From: an archaeon
Lineage (GTDB): Archaea > Thermoproteota > Nitrososphaeria > Nitrososphaerales > Gagatemarchaeaceae
Length of the DNA: 46,368 nt
Assembly (NCBI GenBank): GCA_021791695.1
Contig: JAJYWC010000013.1
Coordinates: 1 to 46,368, forward strand
Reading direction: 5' to 3'
Position numbers and translations under genes: made by a program. Shown one piece after another: positions 41,130 to 46,368 of the stretch (positions are counted from its first letter, which is position 1; every line of letters starts with the position of its first letter). Under the pieces are notes generated by a model. It saw only the letters and a list, made by a program, of their open reading frames with translations, was not told where the DNA came from and searched no databases.

Positions 41130-42989
41130 ATGGAAGTTACCTCGCCCGAGCTCGAGGAGCTGAGGTACGGCATACGGAGGTATCTCTCAGTCAAGATGTC
41201 CTATGCGCCGCAGTTCTCTCCAGACGACAAGAGGCTGGCGTACCTCTCGGACATTACGGGCGTCCCACAACTCTGGTCCGTGGGGCTGGAGGAGGGCGCT
41301 TGGCCGCAACAGCTATCGCTCGGCCAGGAGAGGATTGGCTTCCTCAGCTATGCAAAGAAGAACGAGATGATAGCCTATGGGGTCGACTCTGGGGGCGACG
41401 AGAAGTACCAGATCCGGGTTATCGAGGACGGCGGAGAGAGGATGGGCGTGGTCACCGACGACCCTGAGACCATCCATGGATGGGGGGACTGGTCTCCCGA
41501 CGAGCGCTCGGTCTGCTACTCCTCGAACGCGCGCAGCAGGTCCTTCTTCGACATCTACGTCTACTCCCTCGACACCGGGAACCCTCAGCCGGTCTTTCAG
41601 CAGGATGGGAACAACTTTCCCGTCTCCTGGTCGCCCGACGGCTCCACGATCATGTTCGAACGCGCTCACGCGCCGTTCAACCAGGACCTCTATCTGCTGC
41701 ACCTCGGCGACAGGTCCGTGGAGCACATCACGCCGCACGACGGGGACGCGGCGTACTACTCGCCGACCTTCGACCCTACCGGCCGCTTCGTCTACTGCGT
41801 GACCGACGAAGGACGAGAATTCTCGGCGATAGCGAAGATAAACATCCAGGAGCGGTCGCTGAGCTATCTACACACAGAAGAACACGATGTTGAGAGTCTA
41901 GCGCTTACCAGGGATGGCAACAGGATAGCCTTCACGGTGAATGAAGACGGCTTCTCCCGGCTCATGGTCTGGCGCGTCGGTTCGGAGTCGCCCGAGAAGA
42001 TAGATGTCCCTCGGTCTGTCCTCGGCGGCCTCTCTTGGTCCAACGACGGAAGGAGACTCGCCTTCTCGCTTTCTTCCTCGAAACTGAACTCCGACGTGTG
42101 GGTCTACGACGTCGAATCGCAGTCGGTGAGGCGCGTCACGCGCAGCTCTACCTGCGGGATACCAGAGTCGAGCTTCGCCGATGGAGAGTCGTTCCGATTC
42201 AAGTCGTTCGACGGCCTTGAGGTTCCCGCCTTTCTCTACCGTCCGCTGGGCACCGGGCCTTCACCTCTGCTCGTCTATCTGCACGGCGGTCCTGAGAGTC
42301 AGTTCCGGCCCTCTTTCAACCCGCTGCTCCAGTTCCTCGTGAAGATGGGCTTCGCAGTGCTCGCCCCGAACTTCCGTGGTAGCGTCGGATACGGCCGCAT
42401 GTACACGCATCTCGACGACGTCCGGGGACGGATGGACACCGTCAGGGATGCGATCAGCGCGGTCACCGAGGCCCGGAAGATGGTCTCGATAGACCCGAGG
42501 AAGATCGTCGCCTGGGGAGGCTCCTACGGCGGTTTCATGGTACTCGCCTGCCTGTACACCAAGCCGGAGCTCTGGGCCGCTGGGGTTGACATAGTGGGGA
42601 TCTCGAACTTCGTGACCTTCCTCAACAACACGAGCCCCTGGCGGAGGAAGCTGAGGATTCCGGAGTACGGCGACCCGGAGAAGGACAAGGATTTCCTTGA
42701 GGGAATCTCCCCGACCAACAACGCCCAGTACATCACCGCTCCGCTCTTCGTCATACACGGCGTGAACGACCCTCGGGTTCCGATCGGCGAGGCCGCCCAG
42801 ATAATGGAGACCATGCAGAGGCTCGGCAGGGAGGCTCACATCATGACCTTCCAGGACGAGGGTCACGGGCTTGTGAAGCTGCAGAACCGTATAGATGGCT
42901 ACACAAACGCGGTCGGCTTCCTGATGTACCAGGTCACCGTCGCCGGCCAGCGCCCCTTGCAGGCACCCGAGTCTGACTCGCCAGGGTGA
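41130..42989 (+). CDS. S9-family prolyl oligopeptidase-type peptidase
   Basis: The 619-residue protein has a WD40-like beta-propeller (about 25-345, with repeating SPDG, SPDE and WSNDGRR blades) that gates a C-terminal alpha/beta hydrolase. The triad is visible: the nucleophile serine in WGGSYGGFMVLACL, aspartate in VIHGVNDPRVP and histidine in DEGHGLVKL. The propeller length and the GGSYGG elbow match archaeal acylaminoacyl-peptidases. It probably degrades oligopeptides in the cytoplasm. The ATG at 41130 is supported by a CTTAAG element 26-31 bases upstream. It shares its promoter region with the Lon-like gene. Confidence 0.92.
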   Translation: MEVTSPELEELRYGIRRYLSVKMSYAPQFSPDDKRLAYLSDITGVPQLWSVGLEEGAWPQQLSLGQERIGFLSYAKKNEMIAYGVDSGGDEKYQIRVIEDGGERMGVVTDDPETIHGWGDWSPDERSVCYSSNARSRSFFDIYVYSLDTGNPQPVFQQDGNNFPVSWSPDGSTIMFERAHAPFNQDLYLLHLGDRSVEHITPHDGDAAYYSPTFDPTGRFVYCVTDEGREFSAIAKINIQERSLSYLHTEEHDVESLALTRDGNRIAFTVNEDGFSRLMVWRVGSESPEKIDVPRSVLGGLSWSNDGRRLAFSLSSSKLNSDVWVYDVESQSVRRVTRSSTCGIPESSFADGESFRFKSFDGLEVPAFLYRPLGTGPSPLLVYLHGGPESQFRPSFNPLLQFLVKMGFAVLAPNFRGSVGYGRMYTHLDDVRGRMDTVRDAISAVTEARKMVSIDPRKIVAWGGSYGGFMVLACLYTKPELWAAGVDIVGISNFVTFLNNTSPWRRKLRIPEYGDPEKDKDFLEGISPTNNAQYITAPLFVIHGVNDPRVPIGEAAQIMETMQRLGREAHIMTFQDEGHGLVKLQNRIDGYTNAVGFLMYQVTVAGQRPLQAPESDSPG

Positions 42990-43074
42990 GCGCGCCGGCC
43001 ATTGCGACCTCGTTGGTCGCGGCCGACCGTGTCACGTTTCGCTCATCCACCAAAGAGCACTCGGGGTGCCTGTC

Positions 43075-44058
43075 CTATCTGGCTTCTTCCACCCTCTTCA
43101 TGACCGTTAGACAGGTGAGCGTTATCCACTTGCTCGGTTCGCCCTCGGGCTCCAGCACGAGTGGGGTCACCTTCCTCTTGTCCATCCGGTATCCCGCGCC
43201 CGCACCGAGGTCTGGGTGCACGGCGTCCATGACCCACCTCCCGTCCCGCTTTCTCTTCTCAGCCATCAGCCCCAGGGCGGGGTCGATCCTTTTGTCGCCA
43301 CCGTAACCCAGCGCTGTGACCACATCAAGTCCTACCAGGACGTCATAGTAGTAGTGGACGGGATAGTGGAATCTCAACCACGGCGCATACATCTTCCCCT
43401 GCTTGAAGAGCTGCTTCCTGAGATAGAACTCGACTCCCATCTCGACCGTCCTCTTCATACTCCGAGTCCACTTCTGCTTCGGCAGCACGGCAAATGCGCT
43501 GAGGCCCTCCCAGCAGTCGAGCGTCCCCTTGCCGAACGCCCGTTCGTAGAAGCAGTGCCAGCCACCGTCCTCCATCTGGTTACTGACGAGCCACTCGAAC
43601 GCCGAACGGACCCTCGGGTCGTCCTCGTACCCGCACTGAACAAGAGTCCTGGCCAGGTTCCCCGTGAGGCACAGCTCGCTCCTCCTCCAGTCGCTGTTGG
43701 GGGTATCGAACCCTCCGTCGGGCCTCGAGTATTCGCTCAGGAAGAGCTCACAGGTCCTCCTGACCCTTTCGTCGACGGCCGTCACCCCCAGGTCCGCCAG
43801 CACTATCAGGTTCCATATCGTCGAGACGTACTTCGGCACGTAGAGGCTCTCCCGGGCCTCCCACTCCCATTTGCCGTCGGGCTGCTGCTTGCTGAGGAGC
43901 GTTGCCGCCCATCCTCTTTTTGGTATACTGTTGCGGGCATCGAGGACCTCGGACGAGGTCTCCTTCTGACCGAGGAGACTGACGAGTGCCCGGTACCTTG
44001 CCGCGGGCTGGGAGGGTTCCATGAGCCATTCGATAGTCCGACCGGGGTCGCTAGCCAT
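43075..44058 (-). CDS. Prenyltransferase/squalene-oxidase-repeat alpha/alpha toroid protein
   Basis: The start at ATG 44058 gives 327 residues. It is preferred over an in-frame ATG at 44427 because a TATA-like box ends 31 bases upstream and the extra region is low in complexity and unlike the rest. The protein repeats the Q-x(n)-DG-x-W pattern of alpha/alpha toroids: QQPDGKWEWEA, SRPDGGFDTP, NQMEDGGWHCFY and KRDGRWVMDAV. The repeats resemble squalene-hopene cyclase and related folds, but the protein is only half cyclase length and I see no DxDD protonation motif. It might be a cyclase-like enzyme or a carbohydrate- or lipid-binding relative. Confidence 0.7.
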   Translation of the reverse strand: MASDPGRTIEWLMEPSQPAARYRALVSLLGQKETSSEVLDARNSIPKRGWAATLLSKQQPDGKWEWEARESLYVPKYVSTIWNLIVLADLGVTAVDERVRRTCELFLSEYSRPDGGFDTPNSDWRRSELCLTGNLARTLVQCGYEDDPRVRSAFEWLVSNQMEDGGWHCFYERAFGKGTLDCWEGLSAFAVLPKQKWTRSMKRTVEMGVEFYLRKQLFKQGKMYAPWLRFHYPVHYYYDVLVGLDVVTALGYGGDKRIDPALGLMAEKRKRDGRWVMDAVHPDLGAGAGYRMDKRKVTPLVLEPEGEPSKWITLTCLTVMKRVEEAR

Positions 44059-44088
44059 CGGCACGCGAACGTCGTGGGGGTCCTGCGA

Positions 44089-44096
44089 TAATATTA
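44089..44096 (-). promoter_or_regulatory. TATA-like box for the alpha/alpha toroid gene
   Basis: TAATATTA, palindromic, lies 31-38 bases upstream of the ATG at 44058 on the minus strand. It supports the shorter start. Confidence 0.45.
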
Positions 44097-44098
44097 GG

Positions 44099-44543
44099 TT
44101 GCCGGGGGTGCTCCATCGAAGCCCTACAACAACCCAAGGTACGTTCGGGACCTGGTTATCAGGTATCTCGGGACAGGGAGGTCGCAGACGCGGATAGGTA
44201 AGTAGGATTCTAAACCGAGGCCCCCGCCTTTGGGAGAGGAAGGGGCGGGTGGTGGCATGGGACGCGTCGGCAATGTATGTTGAATGAAGACCTGCTATCT
44301 CACCAGGAACCGGAGCTGATTTGGTAACCGATAACCTCCTTTCGCGACGAAACTCGGTCCGGAAGGGCTTGAACATTCGGATTTCCTCCGGTGAGACAAT
44401 CTCGTCACGTTCAGGCGTCCCCGACATTCCGTTGACATCCTGTCGAGGGAGAATCCTCGAGAGTCCTAGCTCCTAATCTCTCCAGGCGCTTCAACATCAT
44501 GGGCGGTCCTTCTTTCGGCAGGGTTGTAGTCCAACCGGCCATG
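44099..44543. other. Intergenic region without a recognised gene
   Basis: These 445 bases separate the toroid gene from the MFS gene. A minus-strand frame in phase with the toroid gene is open to 44427 but shows no family similarity. Apart from the TATA-like box at its left edge I see no motif or RNA gene. Confidence 0.45.
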
Positions 44544-45722
44544 CTACTTCGCCTCTCGTCTGTAGGATGCATAGATGGCGATATCATAGGAGATCTTCGA
44601 GATCCCCGCAACAACTATGGGTACGCCCGTAAGTCCAAGGGCATACATTACACCGCTGAGAGGGCCGCCGAAGAGGCTTCCCACACCCCTGAAGACATTT
44701 GTCGTCGCGTTGGCCCTAACTCGGTCTTGGTCGCTGAAGATCTCGGCCATGAACGCCTGCCGGGTGGGGACATCCATCTGCGACGTGCTCTGTCTTAGGA
44801 AGAGGAAAAGCAACGCCAGGGTGAGGGAACCTGCGAAGGGAATGGCAGAAAGGAAGACGCTCGAAATGAGATGGCTGCTAACCATGGTCCTCAGATTGCC
44901 AAAGCGTTCAGCGATCAGTGTCGCGCCGAATATCGAGATGGCAGTTATGACGTTCACGATGAAGAAAATGATTCCAAGGTCGGTGATCGAGACACGATAG
45001 ACGACAAAGAACCAGTACGCGAGCAGGGACTGGGTTACAAAACCACCTCCGAACGCATCCACCGAACTCAGAGCAGAGAGGCGTGCGATGTCCTTCTCCG
45101 CCTTTTGCGAAGGCCGGACGATCTCCTTCTCGCCAGTTGGCCTCCGCGCTTCTATGTCGCCCAACCCGAGATAGATCATGAACAGCAGAAGCCCGACGAG
45201 CCCAAAGACGAGGTACAGTGACCGGAAGACGGGTAGGCTGTCCTGGAAGTAACCGGGAATCGAGGCTGCCAGGGCTCCTACGGACGCTGCCCCATATCCT
45301 AGAAAGTTGTAGACGCCAAAGAGGCGCTTAATGCTGCCTGGACCCGCGAGCCTTGGGAGGATGCCCACCTCTATCGACTGGAAGGGACCTGCTTCCGTCC
45401 CGGTAGTACTGACGTTACCGATGAAGAACGCAAGCAAGAGGACGGGTCCGCTGGTCGTGAGGAATAGCAGGAGTCCAGCGATGGCCATGAGGCCGCTGTA
45501 GAGAAGGAGAAAACCTCTCCTTCCAAACCGGCTCTCATATCTTCTAAGTAGGGTGTTGGAGAAGACGTTGCTGCCGACGATCACGAGGAGAAACAGACCG
45601 ATGTAGACTGACGAGTAGCCCAGCAGGGATAGGTAGACTGGCGTCATGACGCTGAGCAGTCCGGAGACAAACACCCGTGAGCTCTTGGTCGTCAGGATTC
45701 GAATCAACATGCTTGAGACCAT
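44544..45722 (-). CDS. Major facilitator superfamily transporter
   Basis: The 392-residue protein has about twelve hydrophobic segments in two halves separated by a charged loop (ARRPTGEKEIVRPSQKAEKD, about 195-215), as in MFS carriers. The loop after helix 2 reads RRYESRFGRRGFLLLYSGL, a recognisable form of the MFS G-x-x-x-D-R-x-G-R-R motif A. Substrate is unknown; the pattern is drug- or metabolite-efflux-like. The ATG at 45722 is preceded by a purine-rich GGAG. No gene beside it indicates the cargo. Confidence 0.82.
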   Translation of the reverse strand: MVSSMLIRILTTKSSRVFVSGLLSVMTPVYLSLLGYSSVYIGLFLLVIVGSNVFSNTLLRRYESRFGRRGFLLLYSGLMAIAGLLLFLTTSGPVLLLAFFIGNVSTTGTEAGPFQSIEVGILPRLAGPGSIKRLFGVYNFLGYGAASVGALAASIPGYFQDSLPVFRSLYLVFGLVGLLLFMIYLGLGDIEARRPTGEKEIVRPSQKAEKDIARLSALSSVDAFGGGFVTQSLLAYWFFVVYRVSITDLGIIFFIVNVITAISIFGATLIAERFGNLRTMVSSHLISSVFLSAIPFAGSLTLALLFLFLRQSTSQMDVPTRQAFMAEIFSDQDRVRANATTNVFRGVGSLFGGPLSGVMYALGLTGVPIVVAGISKISYDIAIYASYRREAK

Positions 45723-45869
45723 TCAATCTAGCTCCGGAGGTTGTTCGGCGGGCTCTGGCTCCCATGGGATATCTTGACTCTTGTGTTAATGTCTACCAAG
45801 GGAGCGACTCCAATTGTCTTCGCACTGATCACGGTGCTTCGGACGACAAAAAGGATAGGGTCGGTGCTG

Positions 45870-45877
45870 TTTAAGCT
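45870..45877 (+). promoter_or_regulatory. TATA-like box before the frameshifted gene
   Basis: A TTTAAGC element lies about 23-29 bases before the ATG at 45899, matching a leaderless gene. A working-looking promoter here suggests the gene was once, or still is, transcribed. Confidence 0.4.
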
Positions 45878-45898
45878 CGATGACGTCACAACTGTGCC

Positions 45899-46128
45899 AT
45901 GCTGGTCGGCAGCCAATACGTCTACCTCTACTGCTACGACCCGGCGGAGACGCGCAAGAAGAGGGTCTACTGCGGCCCGAAAGGAAGCCCTGAAGCCATC
46001 CAGAGGGATGGAGCACCTCCAGCCGGGATACGAGGAAAGGGCAGGAACAGAAGGACAGGTTCGCCGGAGCGATACGGGACTATCGGGTCCCTCCTTTTAC
46101 CACTCCGCTTGCACAAATGTTCCGATAA
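45899..46128 (+). pseudogene. Small gene interrupted by apparent frameshift(s)
   Basis: From ATG 45899 the frame reads MLVGSQYVYLYCYDPAETRK then KRVYCGPKGSPEAIQR, which resembles small archaeal proteins with a Y-x-Y-L-Y(x)n-G-P-K-x-S-P-E pattern. Past about 46005 this frame becomes proline- and glycine-rich. A second frame offers MEHLQPGYEERAG and a third continues QKDRFAGAIRDYRVPPF to a stop at 46126-46128. The three pieces join into one credible protein only with one net frame change (two small shifts, or a single direct one). It is either a decayed gene or a sequencing error. The function of the family is not known to me. Confidence 0.5.
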
Positions 46129-46368
46129 CCTTGTCTGTAGTGATTATGGGCGAATCAGTTTCACGTGCTAACGATGTTATCAAGGAATCGAAATAGTCTA
46201 AGCCTTTCTCTTGAAATTCCAGTGCAGAGTAGATAGATGAGATGGAGTTTGTAAGCAAGTGTGCCTCCGGCACCCTGCTCTCCAAAGCGCGCCAAGAGAC
46301 CTCGCGTTCAGAGAAATCATATCCCCTAATCTTCATCAACAAGTCAGCTTCGATGAGTGAAGTGTTTG
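46097..46368 (-). CDS. VapC-like PIN-domain ribonuclease (partial)
   Basis: The minus-strand frame stays open from the right window edge to the TAA at 46097-46099. It reads TSLIEADLLMKIRGYDFSE, a helical middle part, then LDYFDSLITSLARETDSPII and TTDKVIG. The conserved aspartates of YFDSL and TTDK belong to the C-terminal half of PIN domains, which form the toxin of VapBC pairs and cleave RNA. The N-terminal catalytic Asp and any VapB antitoxin would lie beyond the window. The 3' end overlaps the end of the frameshifted gene on the other strand. Confidence 0.7.
   Translation of the reverse strand, partial: NTSLIEADLLMKIRGYDFSEREVSWRALESRVPEAHLLTNSISSIYSALEFQEKGLDYFDSLITSLARETDSPIITTDKVIGTFVQAEW

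Noticed and set aside
44059-44427. Upstream extension of the toroid gene
   Set aside because: No repeat or domain visible, and a TATA-like box lies within it at a suitable distance from ATG 44058.
1-46368. tRNA, rRNA, CRISPR or complete insertion sequence
   Set aside because: No cloverleaf-like segment, repeat-spacer pattern, terminal inverted repeats or transposase was recognised in the intergenic regions by eye.

Overview
The window is archaeal chromosome. It carries archaea-only versions of early shikimate enzymes (the aspartate-semialdehyde route with an ADH synthase and type II dehydroquinate synthase, and a GHMP-family shikimate kinase), a separate PyrI subunit, many TTG and GTG starts, and A/T-rich TATA-like boxes 20-35 bases before many first genes, a spacing typical of leaderless transcripts. 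GC is high (about 60% by eye) in the metabolic core and clearly lower near both ends and around 31.9-33.4 kb. A Thermoproteota member, possibly a non-ammonia-oxidising Nitrososphaeria (Thaumarchaeota-like) lineage, is my best guess, but no marker gene in the window settles it.

Layout. 1-1534: small accessory genes (DUF5678-like, retropepsin-like, a 47-residue zinc ribbon, a hypothetical), then the trp promoter with a TGTACA box. 1535-7977: complete trpEGDCFBA operon, almost every junction overlapping or touching. 8008-9604: DUF47/PhoU-like regulator plus a Pit-type phosphate permease. 9601-20736, minus strand: an 11-gene operon lysC-asd-ADHS-DHQS II-aroD-aroE-aroK-aroA-aroC-(chorismate mutase::aminotransferase)-tyrA, transcribed in exactly the order of the reactions from aspartate to chorismate to prephenate and tyrosine. 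Together with trp this gives aspartate (plus a ketosugar phosphate) to tryptophan and the tyrosine branch within 20 kb. No prephenate dehydratase is present.

20895-23132: an enolase-superfamily MenC/N-succinylamino acid racemase-like gene facing away from a GNAT acyltransferase, a pair reminiscent of the bacterial D-to-L amino acid conversion pathway. 23166-26648: an SDR with a degenerate active site, then pyrB-pyrI-pyrC for pyrimidine synthesis. 26674-30606: a Nudix hydrolase, pyruvate phosphate dikinase and a nitrilase-family amidase.

30603-37974: a surface or lipid-modification neighbourhood with a GT-C-like membrane protein, a methyltransferase, a decayed methyltransferase fragment, a secreted PLC/AcpA-type phosphoesterase, a flavin-barrel::methyltransferase fusion, a nucleotidyltransferase and a GT2 glycosyltransferase. 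38081-42989: a membrane-anchored molybdopterin protein, then a protein-turnover group (small HExxH zincin, stand-alone Lon N-domain protein, S9 peptidase) with the last two sharing a bidirectional promoter. 43075-46368: an alpha/alpha-toroid terpenoid-cyclase-like protein, an MFS transporter, an apparently frameshifted small gene and the C-terminal part of a VapC-like PIN toxin that runs off the window. No tRNA, rRNA, CRISPR array or complete insertion sequence was recognised.
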